Part shown: in pieces, positions 27,171-35,375 of the stretch
Numbering within the stretch: the stretch's first letter is position 1
How the letters are laid out: every line of letters begins with the position of its first letter
Origin: Symbiodinium natans
Lineage: Eukaryota; Sar; Dinophyceae; Suessiales; Symbiodiniaceae
Reading direction: 5' to 3'
Assembly: GCA_905221605.1 (NCBI GenBank)
Contig: CAJNDS010001680.1
Location: 447,501-485,000, forward strand
DNA length: 37,500 bases
Made by a program: the position numbers and the translations under genes
The notes under the pieces: model-generated
Seen by the model: the letters and a program-made list of their open reading frames with translations, nothing else
The model's database searches: none
What the model was told of the DNA's origin: nothing

Positions 27171-29590
27171 ATGGGGCCATTGACCGTCCACAGTGTTGCC
27201 GGCTCCACGTTTGAGCTCCTCGGCAGGCCCTTGGGATATTGTATCTTTTCCCTTACTGGGTCTCAGAGGACTATGTTTAGGAACATTTTTTCCCTAAACC
27301 CTAACCCTAAACCCTCGAACCTCAACCCTCAACCCTCACTCCCTAAACCCTAAGCCCTTTTAATCTCGATCAGTGTTAGGGATCCTTTTTACTTTTTGGG
27401 TTATGGGCTTTCTAATATACGAACAAAAAGGATCCTTTTTTCTTCCTAGGGGAACAGGGATTAAGTAATGGCCGTCCTATATAGGCTCCACGTGGACGAT
27501 GCGGAAACGGGGCTGGAAGTGCGGAGACGCGTCGCAGGAAGCGTTGGCCTTTCCGCAGCGTCAGTCGTGCTGACTTCAGGTGGGCGTACATTTTCCCTTA
27601 TTGGGTTTAGGGTTTGGGGTTTGGGGTTTAGGGTTTAGGGTTTAGGGTGATATCTTTCCTTAAACCCTAAACCCTAAGTTCAGGTGGGCGTCTCGTTGAG
27701 CTGCAGCAGCCGCTGCTGCAACAAACTCAGGGCCAAGAGCTCACGTATGTGGTGCGGAAATGTGGCGCAGGCTGCGCGGCACGCAGTCTAATGCGAGAAC
27801 TAGCAAAGACAGGGCTGAATCAAGACACGGATGACCTGGATGTCGTTGTTACCTTGACTTTCGGCCCTGATTTCGACCAGAGCTTGGAAGGGGTGCAGCT
27901 TCCCAGCAGCCTACAGACCTTGACTTTCGGCGAGAGCTTCAACCAGAGCTTGGAAGGGGTGCAGCTTCCCAGTGGCCTGAAGATCGTGGCCTTCGGCGAC
28001 AGCTTCAACCAGAGCTTGGAAGGGGTGCAGCTTCCCAGCGGCCTGCAGACCTTGATCTTCGGCTATGATTTCTACCAGAGCTTGGAAGGGGTGCAGCTTC
28101 CCAGCGGCCTACAGACCTTGACCCTTGGCAATTATTTCGGAGGGGGGCAGCTTCCCAGCGGCTTACAGACCTTGACCTTCGGCGGCCGCTTCAACCAGAG
28201 CTTGGAAGGGGTGCAGCTTCCCAGCGGTCTACAGTTCTTGACTTTCGGCGACAGCTTCAACACGAGCTTGGAAGGGGTGTGGCTTCCTGGCTGCCTACAG
28301 ACCTTGACCTTTGGCTTTGATTTCAACAAGAGCTTGGAAGGGGTGTGGCTTCCCGACAGCCTACAGGCCTTGACATTCGGCCGCTCTTTCGACCAGAGCT
28401 TGGAAGGGGTGCAGCTACCTAGCGGACTGCAGACCCTGACCTTCGGCCGTTGTTTCAACCAGAGCTTGGAAAGGGTGCAGCTTCCTAGCGGTCTACAGAC
28501 CTTGACTTTCGGTGTAGAATTCAACCAGAGCTTGGAAGGGGTGCAGCTTCCCAGCCGCCTACGAACCTTGATCGGCCATTGTTTCAACCAGAGCTTGGAA
28601 GGGGTACAGCTTCCCGGCGGCCTGCAGACCTTGACCTTCGGCAGCAGTTGCAAGCAGGGCTTGGACGGTGTGCAGAATTTCAGCGGCCTGCAAACCTTGA
28701 CCTTCAGCTATGAATTCAACCAGAGCTTGGCAGGAGTGCAGCTTCCCAGCGGTCTACAGACGTTGACCTTCGGCCATTGTTTCAACCAAAGCCTGGAACA
28801 GGTGCAGCTACCCTGCGGCCTAGTGACCTTGACCTTCGGCCATAGTTTCGACCAGAGTCTGGAAGGGGTGCAGCTTCCCAGCGGCCTGCAGACCTTGACC
28901 TTCGGCTATAGTTTCAACCAGAGCTTGGAAGGGGTGCAGCTTCCCAGCGGCCTGCAGACCTTGACCTTCGGCCGTTGTTACAACCAGAGCTTGGAAGGGG
29001 TGCAGCTTCCCAGCCGCCTAGTGACCTTGACCTTCGGCCATAGTTTCGACCAGAGCTTGGAAGGGGTTCAGCTTCCCAGCGGCCTGCAGACCTTGACCTT
29101 CGACTTTTTTTTCGAACAGAGCTTGGAATGGGTGCAGCTTCCCAGCGGACTGCAGATCTTGACCTTCGGCCATTGTTTCAACCAGAGCTTGGCAACGGTG
29201 CAGCTTCCCAGCGGACTACAGACCTTGACCTTCGGCCATTGTTTCAATCAGAGCCTGGTAGGGGTGCAGCTTCCCAGCGGACTACAGACCTTGACCTTCG
29301 ACCTTTGTTTCAACCAGAGCTTGGAAGGGGTGCAGCTTCCCAGCGGCCTACAGACCTTGACCTTCGGCTACTGTTTCAACCAGAGCTTGGAAGGGGTGCA
29401 GCTTCCCGGCGGCCTGCAGACCTTGACCTTCGGCCATTGCTACAACCAGAGCTTGGAAGGGGTGCAGCTTCCCAGCGGCTTACAGACCTTGACCTTCGGT
29501 GCAGACTTCAACCAGAGCTTGGAAGGGTTGCAGCTTCCGAGCTCCTTACTGTGCTTCTCCTCACACCTCTTTCAGGTAGACACGTTTTAA
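27171..29590 (+). CDS. FNIP-repeat protein with ubiquitin-like N-terminus
   Basis: Three exons: 27171-27226, 27485-27579 and 27684-29590, together 686 codons with the stop. The ATG at 27171 gives MGPLTVHSVAGSTFELLGR; exon 2 continues LHVDDAETGLEVRRRVAGSV and VVLTSGG; exon 3 starts RLVELQQPLLQQTQGQELTY. This ~70-residue start has the strand-helix-strand spacing of a ubiquitin-like fold, ending in the LTYVV strand. Then about 25 repeats of 22 residues follow: LPSGLQTLTFG plus xxFNQSLEGVQ, i.e. the FNIP leucine-rich-repeat type known from Dictyostelium, giant viruses and algae. One repeat is 18 residues (near 28125-28150) and one 21. The array probably forms an extended solenoid for protein binding; with a ubiquitin-like domain a role in ubiquitin signalling is plausible inference. 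The 66-bp DNA repeat is very uniform, indicating recent expansion or gene conversion. An extra 3' exon after TTTCAG|GTAGAC is possible. Confidence 0.8.
27227..27484 (+). other. 258-nt GC-AG intron of the FNIP gene
   Basis: Donor GGCAG|GC, acceptor ATATAG|G; the join rebuilds an AGG codon and frame runs GR-LHVDD. It contains CCCTAAA repeats and an inverted repeat, GGATCCTTTTT (27380) and AAAAAGGATCC (27425-27435). Confidence 0.6.
27580..27683 (+). other. 104-nt intron inside a 13-bp direct repeat
   Basis: TTCAGGTGGGCGT occurs at 27575-27587 and 27679-27691. Splicing TTCAG|GTGGGCGT at both copies gives GT-AG boundaries and restores one copy, with frame SGGRLVEL. The core has TTTAGGG units in the first half and CCCTAAA units at the end, i.e. 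telomere-like inverted ends. Confidence 0.75.
27843..29535 (+). repeat. 66-bp coding tandem repeat (~25 units)
   Basis: Each unit centres on AGCTTGGAAGGGGTGCAGCT, TCCCAGCGGC and CAGACCTTGACCTTCGGC. Neighbouring units around 28840-29060 are nearly identical in pairs (GGCCATAGTTTCGACCAGAG twice), suggesting a recent multi-unit duplication. Confidence 0.95.
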
Positions 29591-29773
29591 CTCGGAGAGG
29601 CCGCGACCGGAAAAGTAGCTTGATATGCGCAGCCGATCTCACATGTGACGGCTTGGCTCGTAGAGCTTCAAGCTTTGGTGGGGTTTAGGGTTTAGGGTTT
29701 AGGGGTTGTTCTCATTCAGCGTCCCCGGCTTAGGGTTGTGGGTTTTGTTTCGGGTGGCTCTAGTACCCTTGGT

Positions 29774-29858
29774 AGCCCAGTGGTACCCTGCGCCCGTTGC
29801 CTGGTTCAAGGTCTCCTTATAAAGTAGCCAACCTCAAAAGGAGTATGGTTACTGGGCT
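29774..29858. mobile_element. T3 TIR element, third copy
   Basis: AGCCCAGTGGTACC and GGTTACTGGGCT are inverted ends, with interior AGCCAACCTCAAAAGGAGTA. GGCTCTAG (29756-29763) and GACTCTAG (29865-29872) form an imperfect flanking direct repeat, in register with the reading frame on both sides. Confidence 0.65.
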
Positions 29859-29872
29859 GTTGGGCGACTCTA

Positions 29873-29960
29873 GACTTTGTCACAAGAGTCCATAAGGATC
29901 CTATCCGTGGCCCCCTAGGCTCCGCAGCCGTGCCTTCGGTGAAAGTTTTGCAGCCTACCC
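29873..29960 (+). CDS. exon-like island after a T3 element
   Basis: The frame reads VTRVHKDPIRGPLGSAAVPS then VKVLQPT before TGA and a TTTAGGG tract. The T3 element just upstream may be the intron end. Product unknown. Confidence 0.45.
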
Positions 29961-30184
29961 TATGAAGGGTTTGGGGTTTAGGGTTTAGGGTTTTGGGTTT
30001 AGGGTTTGGGGTTTCGAGTTTAGGGTTTACGGTTGAGGGTTTAGGGTTTAGGCTCTTTGTCATGTGAGAGGGATGCTAGGATTTGGGCTTTCGGGCTTTG
30101 GAACCTGGAGTGCTTGTGTGGAGGACAGGTAGGGACCTGCTCCCTACACCCTACACCCTGAACCCTAAATCCTAAACCCTTATC

Positions 30185-30219
30185 ATGAGTCCAGCCCCCA
30201 GTGCTGAAGAGCTGTGCAG
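30185..30219 (+). CDS. possible start exon
   Basis: An ATG gives MSPAPSAEELC in a small island between CCCTAAA and TTTAGGG tracts. The donor is unclear. Tentative. Confidence 0.3.
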
Positions 30220-30357
30220 TCCTAGGATATAGCAGGGTTTAGGGTTTAGGTTTGAGGGTTTCGGGTTTAGGGTTTAGGGTTTAGGGTTTAGGGTTTGACA
30301 GGTGGGCTGTGGGGAAGCCCTCAGGCCTCGACCTTAAAGCCGAGACCCTACTTGCAG

Positions 30358-30438
30358 CCGTCAACTGGTTTATCCCAACTGACCTGCTCTGCCCAAGTAG
30401 GCTTGTGGTGTGCAAAGCTCCGCGCATGGTGGTCACAG
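30358..30438 (+). CDS. exon after TTGCAG acceptor
   Basis: CTACTTGCAG precedes VNWFIPTDLLCPSRLVVCKA then PRMVVTG, ending at TCACAG|GA (a GA donor of the kind dinoflagellates use). CCCCTAAA 8-mers follow. Product unknown. Confidence 0.55.
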
Positions 30439-30444
30439 GACGCC

Positions 30445-30620
30445 CTAAACCCCTAAACCCCTAAACCCCTAAACCCCTAAACCCCTAAACCCCTAAACCC
30501 CTAAACCCTTAAACCCCTAAACCCCTAAACCCCTAAACCCCCAAGACCCCTAAACCCCTAAGCCCCGAAACCCCTAAACCTAAACCCCGAAACCCCTAAA
30601 CCCCTAAGCCCCTAAACCCT
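30445..30620. repeat. CCCCTAAA 8-mer tract
   Basis: About twenty 8-bp CCCCTAAA units with a few variants, the complement-strand counterpart of the TTTAGGGG block at 22.7-23.0 kb. Confidence 0.9.
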
Positions 30621-30854
30621 AAACCCCAAATCCCGGACCTCATGTAAGGTCTCTCTAGGCCCGAAGCCGTGAACTCCCAACCCTCGCTTCTGTGAACGAT
30701 CGGAGTTCTGAGCAGTACTGGGGCCCATAGGATTTTCCGAGCCTTAGCCCTAAGCCCTAATCCCTGATCCCTGAACCCTGAACCCTGAACCCTGAACCCT
30801 GAACCCTAAACCCTAAACCCTAAACCCTAGCCCTGGTTGTGGGGTTTTGGCGAG

Positions 30855-30944
30855 GCAAACCCACTCTGCGCCCACGTGGACAAAGAGTGCGAGTGGATGA
30901 ACCAGCTTGCCCAGGCGCGGGGACACGGGTGTGGTTGGGATGCC
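30855..30944 (+). CDS. exon-like island, Cys/His/Trp-containing
   Basis: TTGGCGAG precedes ANPLCAHVDKECEWMNQLAQ then ARGHGCGWD. CCCTAAA repeats flank it. The C-x-H-x4-C spacing could bind metal but is too short to assign. Confidence 0.55.
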
Positions 30945-31158
30945 TAAACCCTTAACCGTACGATTGACTGTTTGCATTTTCCTTAAACCTCACACCCTAA
31001 ACCCTAAACCCAAAACCCTTCAACCCTTCAACCCTACACCAAAGCATAAACCTGCAGTCCCGAGCACGAAACCCTAAGCTTTCAGCCTGCCTTCGGCGGT
31101 TTGAAAGCTAAACCCTAAACCCTAAACCCTAAACCGTAGACCCTAAACCCTAAACCCC

Positions 31159-31529
31159 CTTTGACAACGGCTGCCAATCAACGGTCTCCACCTTGTAAAG
31201 TAACCCAACCAACAGAAGGGCAGCCTTATTGCAAGATGGCTACTGGGCCCTTTGTAACCCTTTCCCTTTCCCAAACCCTAAAACCTAAACCCGAAACCCT
31301 ATACCCCGAAACCCTATACCCTAAACTCTAAACCCTAAACCCTAAACCCTAAACCCTAAGCCCCAAACCCTAAACCCTAAACCCTAAACCCTAAACCCTA
31401 AACCCTAAACCCTAAACCCTAAACCCTAAACCCTAAGAACAATGCTGTCTCGACCTCTTCTTGGGAGAGCCGCTCCCTCCCCCCCACCCCCGCAAGTCTT
31501 CGAACGTTGATTGGCAGCCGCTGTCAAAG
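31159..31529. other. 25-bp inverted pair around telomeric DNA
   Basis: CTTTGACAACGGCTGCCAAT... (31159-31183) is inverted at 31505-31529 with one mismatch. Between them are a partial T3 element (31184-31250) and about 14 CCCTAAA units (31333-31437). Confidence 0.8.
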
Positions 31530-31530
31530 C
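31442..31530 (+). CDS. exon-like island
   Basis: NAVSTSSWESRSLPPTPASL then RTLIGSRCQS reads open between the CCCTAAA and TTTAGGG tracts. Its last part is the right arm of the 25-bp inverted pair. Tentative. Confidence 0.35.
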
Positions 31531-31745
31531 GGGTTTAGGGTCTAGGGTTAGGGTTTAGGGTTTAGGGTTTAGTGTTTAGAGTTTAGGGTTTAGGGTTTAG
31601 AGATTAGGGTTTAGGGTTTAGGGTTTAGGGTTGTTCAGAGTCTCCCTTGCGCTAGGTTTAGGGTGTAGGGTTTAGGGTTTGGGGTTTAGTGTTTAGGGTA
31701 ACCTCCCTAAACCCCTAGACCTACACCCTATCACCCTAAGGGGAA

Positions 31746-31872
31746 GTGGAGAACCTGTGCGGCATGTTGAGTGCCTAAGAACAGTTGAGGTGTCTCGTCA
31801 GTTATGTTGAAAGGAGTCGAGAAGAGTTCATCGCTTTCAATGCGGTTCCTGCAAGGGCTTATGGGGGTCACT
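31746..31872 (+). CDS. one or two exons
   Basis: A short frame VENLCGMLSA (31746-31775) is followed after AAGAACAG by LRCLVSYVERSREEFIAFNA then VPARAYGG (31785-31872). The second is the stronger call; it ends in GGGGGTCACTAGG before TTTAGGG-like sequence. Product unknown. Confidence 0.5.
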
Positions 31873-32011
31873 AGGATTTAGGGTTGAGGGTTTGGGGCTT
31901 TTGGGTTAGGGTTTAGGGTTTAGGGTTTAGGATTTAGGGTTTAGGGTTTAGGGGGTCATTCGTGGCCAGGCCATATGGAACAGCATAGTTCTGCTTTCCT
32001 TATCCTAACAG

Positions 32012-32050
32012 TGGTCCAGGCTGCTCAACGTTGGACACTCGGATACTGAA
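32012..32050 (+). CDS. micro-exon candidate
   Basis: CCTAACAG precedes WSRLLNVGHSDTE, then CCCTGAA repeats. Good acceptor, short. Confidence 0.4.
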
Positions 32051-32199
32051 CCCTGAACCCTGAACCTAAACCCTTAGCCCTACAGCCCTAAGCCCTCAAA
32101 AACCCTCAACCCTCAACCCTAAAACCCTCAACCCTAAAACCCTCAACCCTGAACCCTCAACCCTAAGCCCACATTCAAACCCTCCTTACTTCGCCTTTA

Positions 32200-32254
32200 G
32201 TTGAACTTTATACTTTTTGGGTTTCCTTATTTAGTAGAAATATTAAAGTTTAAC
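32200..32254. other. inverted repeat GTTGAACTTTA/TAAAGTTTAAC
   Basis: Eleven-bp arms with one mismatch enclose TACTTTTTGGGTTTCC, resembling the core at 26761, 27391 and 36602. Confidence 0.45.
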
Positions 32255-32286
32255 CTTTTTTCCCCTTGTTTATTGGAGAAGTAAGC

Positions 32287-32337
32287 CTCAACCGTGGCAT
32301 GACCGATGCAGATGCCACGTGGTGGCAGAAGCCCTGA
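32287..32337 (+). CDS. exon-like island
   Basis: SLNRGMTDADATWWQKP reads open to a TGA; TTGGAGAAG upstream may be an acceptor. Tentative. Confidence 0.4.
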   Translation, partial: LNRGMTDADATWWQKP

Positions 32338-32460
32338 GGGTTCATGCGCCCAAAGGGTGAATTCCCAAACTTATTGCTCCCTGTTGGGGTACCCTAAAGT
32401 AGGGGGGCCGCCTTATAACACGGACCCCAAAAGGGACCATGCTTTTAGAAAAGTGACCAT

Positions 32461-32564
32461 CTTAGTAGCTGAATGAGCACACCTTGCACTTCTTGTGATA
32501 CTAGAATCCCCTTATAGAACTGACAGTGCACACTTTTTGGGGGCGTCTGAACTCAGCAACTAAG
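32461..32564. mobile_element. TIR element with CCAT flanks
   Basis: CTTAGTAGCTGA and TCAGCAACTAAG are 12-bp inverted ends (one mismatch). CCAT directly precedes and follows, a possible 4-bp target duplication. Confidence 0.55.
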
Positions 32565-32637
32565 CCATATAGTATATATACCCCCAAACCCTAAACCCTA
32601 AACCCTAGACTCTAGACCCTAAACCACAACACACTTG

Positions 32638-32704
32638 GGCCCAAAGCAACTACATGGGAACCGCTCTACGGGCCAGTTCGGACCCCACTTCGATGTGTAC
32701 ATCG
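32638..32704 (+). CDS. exon-like island
   Basis: GPKQLHGNRSTGQFGPHFDV then YIG, ending at TACATCG|GTGGG (GT donor) before a TTTAGGG tract. Product unknown. Confidence 0.5.
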
Positions 32705-32733
32705 GTGGGTTTAGGGTTTAGGGTTTAGGGTTC

Positions 32734-33006
32734 AGGGTTCAGGGTTCAGGGTTCAGGGTTCTTGCTGGTAAGCGACATCATCAACTCAACTCCAGGTCGC
32801 AGAAGTATGTTGCTCCTGACTTGCTTGGAGACACACACACACCAAGATTTGAAGGGTTTAGGGTTTTGGGTTTAGGGTTTAGGGTTTAGGGTTCAGGGTT
32901 CAGGGTTCTTGCTGGTACGCGACATCATCAACTCAACTCCAGGTCGCAGAAGTATGTTGCTCCAGACTTGCTTGGAGACACACACACACACCAAGATTTG
33001 AAGGGT
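32734..33006. repeat. 147-bp tandem duplication with coding-like core
   Basis: CTTGCTGGTA starts at 32761 and again at 32908. Each unit has the same ~95-bp unique core followed by TTTAGGG/GTTCAGGG units. The core reads LVSDIINSTPGRRSMLLLTC in copy 1; copy 2 has two substitutions and one extra CA in the (CA)n run, which shifts frame near its end. Confidence 0.85.
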
Positions 33007-33060
33007 TTAGGGTTTAGGGTTTAGGGTTTAGGGTTTAGGGTTTAGGGTTTGGGGTTTCAG

Positions 33061-33230
33061 CAGCGTTTGATGATTATCACATCTCGGACGTACGGAAGTT
33101 GCACTTAAGTGGTTGCCCAATCATGCTGTTGCTTTCTGGTCTGTGCAACAAAACAGCTGCAAGAAGAACCTGCAAACCCCGGAAGCCCTACGAGCCCACG
33201 AAATTCCAGAGGCCCCGTAAAACTGAACAC
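33061..33230 (+). CDS. ~170-nt exon after TTTCAG acceptor
   Basis: GGGGTTTCAG precedes AFDDYHISDVRKLHLSGCPI then MLLLSGLCNKTAARRTCKPR, open to a TAA at 33231. The frame starts in phase 2. The C-terminal half is very basic. It probably ends at a donor before 33231. Product unknown. Confidence 0.55.
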
Positions 33231-33271
33231 TAAAACCCCAACAAAAAAAAACCTTAAAGCCCTCAACCCCA

Positions 33272-33400
33272 AACCCCAAACTCCCCAAACTCCCCAAACT
33301 CCCCAAACTCCCCAAACTCCCCAAACTCCCCAAACTCCCCAAACTCCCCAAACTCCCCAAACTCCCCAAACTCCCCAAACCCCAAACCCCAAACTCCCCA
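33272..33400. repeat. AAACTCCCC 9-bp minisatellite
   Basis: About a dozen AAACTCCCC units, flanked by AAACCCC units and then CCCTAAA. Frames of repeated PQT or GVW across it are repeat translations. Confidence 0.95.
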
Positions 33401-33477
33401 TACCCCAAACTCCCCAAACCCTAAACCCTAAACCCTAAACCCTAAACCCTAAACCCTAAACCCTAAACCCTCGTCAG

Positions 33478-33585
33478 GACCAGCGCAGCCAAACGGAAAG
33501 CAGCACCGAGAGTACGGCGGCTGCCGAAGGGTCGCCGACGCCCGAGTTCGAGGCTTCCGGCCATGGGGACCTACTCTTTGCTTAG
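33478..33585 (+). CDS. exon-like island, Ser/Thr/Glu-rich
   Basis: CTCGTCAG precedes QDQRSQTESSTESTAAAEGS then PTPEFEASGHGDLLFA and TAG at 33583, which lies in the left arm of the next TIR element. Probably disordered. The exon may end near GGGGAC (33570). Confidence 0.55.
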   Translation, partial: DQRSQTESSTESTAAAEGSPTPEFEASGHGDLLFA

Positions 33586-33664
33586 GAACCCGCAAAAAAT
33601 CAAGAACATTCTTCCCTGTTAGGGTAATAAGGGGATTATTTTGTTTTTTTGGTTCTTAAGCAAA
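33577..33664. mobile_element. TIR element flanked by TGGGGAC
   Basis: TTTGCTTAGGAACC and GGTTCTTAAGCAAA are 14-bp inverted ends (one mismatch) of an 88-bp element. TGGGGAC occurs at 33564-33570 and 33668-33674. Removing one copy plus the element joins GHGD to DALGLVAHIYPCLW. Confidence 0.7.
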
Positions 33665-33667
33665 TCG

Positions 33668-33720
33668 TGGGGACGATGCGTTGGGGCTTGTGGCCCATAT
33701 CTACCCATGTTTATGGTTAA
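33668..33720 (+). CDS. exon-like island after a TIR element
   Basis: GDDALGLVAHIYPCLWL reads open in the frame that would follow from the upstream island at the TGGGGAC repeat. A second frame is also open. Tentative. Confidence 0.4.
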
Positions 33721-34184
33721 GGGTTATATAGGGTTTAGGATTTGGGTCGTTTTGGTCGCTTGGGGTTTGGGGTTTAGGGTTTTTGGGTTTAATGCTGCAA
33801 GAAGGTTTCGTATACTAGATGAGTTCGTTGGGCTCAAGGTGGCTTATTTGGGCTGCTATGTTTCATAGGGTGCTTTGGGCGTACGGGGCTTGTAAGGTTA
33901 TGTTCAGAACTGGGTTCTGGCTTGAGACGGTGTATCTTGCGCTTCACGTTGGTTTCTGGGGCTTACACGGCTTAAACTGAAAAACAGCATTCCTAATCGG
34001 GGGCAGGGTTTCGGGTTCTTTTTTTCATCTTTCGGCCGATTGAGTTGTTGGCTTGTGGGCCTTGTAGCCTTATGCCACGAGATCGCCAGCCGCGGAGGCT
34101 TGGCAAGTTGCTAGTTCTGGGGTTTAGGGTTTAGGGTTCAGGGTTTAGGGTTTAGGGCTTAGGGTTTAGGGTTTAGGGCTTACG

Positions 34185-34256
34185 GTGCGCAACGTCTCGT
34201 CTCGGAGTCGACGACCCCGTAGCGATGAGTCATCCAAGGAGCTATCTAGTGCCCCA
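34185..34256 (+). CDS. exon-like island, Ser/Arg-rich
   Basis: VRNVSSRSRRPRSDESSKEL then SSAP, following a TTTAGGG tract. SR-type composition, too short to assign. Confidence 0.45.
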
Positions 34257-34266
34257 CAAACCCTAG

Positions 34267-34343
34267 GGCTCCAAGTATACAAATAACACCTACATTGAGG
34301 TATAAAGTCTGTAAATAATGCCTACTTTGGGCTATTTGGAGCC
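34267..34343. other. imperfect inverted and direct repeat
   Basis: GGCTCCAAGTA and TATTTGGAGCC are the arms. Inside, CAAATAACACCTACATTG and TAAATAATGCCTACTTTG form a diverged direct repeat. Confidence 0.45.
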
Positions 34344-34366
34344 TTGGGGAAAGGCGTCAAGGCACA

Positions 34367-34464
34367 CTTGGGATGTTGCCCCTTATACTAAAAATGGGGA
34401 TTACAGTACACCCTATTACAAATCCCTACTCAGGACTGTTGGTATAAGCTGGAGCATCCCGAAG
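34367..34464. mobile_element. T2 TIR element, copy 2
   Basis: CTTGGGATGTTGCCCCTTAT and, inverted, GGAGCATCCCGAAG; the interior shares CAGTACACCCTATTACAAAT with copy 1 (TAGTACCCCCTATTATAAT). More diverged, with no clear flanking duplication. Confidence 0.7.
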
Positions 34465-34497
34465 TACCACTGGGTTCCTCTTTTGTTAGTGTGACTG

Positions 34498-34529
34498 CTG
34501 AGATCGAAGCCCGAAAATCAGCGAAGAAG
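34498..34529 (+). CDS. micro-exon candidate
   Basis: AEIEARKSAKK is open after GACTGCTGAG; AAG|GGTACG may be the donor. Tentative. Confidence 0.35.
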
Positions 34530-34694
34530 GGTACGCTAGGTTGCTAGGAGACCCAGTCTCGGGCTGAATCATTGCAAGCATGGTCTTCAGGTCCCTAAGC
34601 CCGAAACCCAAGTGGAGGGTTTGGGGTTTGGGGTTTAGGGGTTAGGGCTTAGGGTTTAGGATTTAGGTTTAGGGTTTAGGGGTAGAGCCCTCAG

Positions 34695-34764
34695 AAAGTC
34701 GGTGGAGGTCGATGTCAATGTGCTGGACGCTGCGGTGGTGGAGGCGACAGGGAGGGAATTCTGG
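34695..34764 (+). CDS. exon after CCTCAG acceptor
   Basis: GAGCCCTCAG precedes KSVEVDVNVLDAAVVEATGR then EFW, ending at TTCTGG|GTCTTA (GT donor). Regular alternation of hydrophobic residues. One of the clearer short exons. Product unknown. Confidence 0.6.
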
Positions 34765-34831
34765 GTCTTATGGATTTTATGGGTGTTTATGGGTTTAGGG
34801 TTTATGGGTTTTTATGGGTTTAGGGTTTAAC

Positions 34832-34936
34832 CATGATAAGTGTAGTCATGACCCACACATCAGCCCCTTAAGTACCCTGATGGGGTTATAATTGGCTTAC
34901 TAAGTACAGTTACAATTGGCATGAACTTCCAAGTAG
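34832..34936. mobile_element. T1 TIR element, copy d, left end replaced
   Basis: The interior GACCCACACATCAGCCCCTT and right end GAACTTCCAAGTAG match copy b. The left ~25 bp are missing and telomere-like TTTAGGG sequence abuts the interior directly. Confidence 0.7.
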
Positions 34937-35002
34937 GGGCCCATATGATCCCGTAAAGGATTGTGATTATATTTTAGGTACCTTATTCCCCTCTTCGCTA
35001 CT

Positions 35003-35003
35003 A

Positions 35004-35048
<45 letters not shown>
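35003..35048. repeat. (CT)n microsatellite
   Basis: About twenty CT dinucleotides with one CC interruption. Confidence 0.95.
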
Positions 35049-35052
<4 letters not shown>

Positions 35053-35375
35053 CATTTATAACTTTAAGCCTCAAACCGCAAACCTCCAACTTTGACTCTT
35101 GTGGGCAAAGTCTAGAACGGACTCTCGGGCCTTTTCGGCATCGGAGACCCCCTACAACCCGAAGCCGCCCTAAATCGCACAACGCCTAAACCCTAAGCTT
35201 TCTAAATCCTAAAGCCGAAGCCCTATGCCACCTAGTTTAGGATTTAGGGTTTGTTGCTTAGGGTTCAGCGTAAGCCCTACATGGACTAAACCCCAAAGCA
35301 ACCGAAACCCCTAAACCCTAAACCCTAAACCCTAAACCCTAAACCCTAAACCCTAAACCCTAAACCCTAAACCCT

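Noticed and set aside
27820-28653. Minus-strand frames rich in LGSCTPSKLWLK and the plus-strand frame at 29128-29688
   Set aside because: They are shadow frames of the 66-bp FNIP repeat.
29771-29820. TAGCCCAGTGG followed by GGTTCAAGG, like tRNA A and B boxes
   Set aside because: The spacing is too short, no cloverleaf forms, and the A-box-like part is the terminal inverted repeat of the T3 element. A tRNA-derived SINE is not supported.
33105-33438. Frames with PQTPQT, GVWGVW or GSLGSL repeats
   Set aside because: They translate the 9-bp AAACTCCCC minisatellite. Only the 33061-33230 frame upstream is kept as coding-like.
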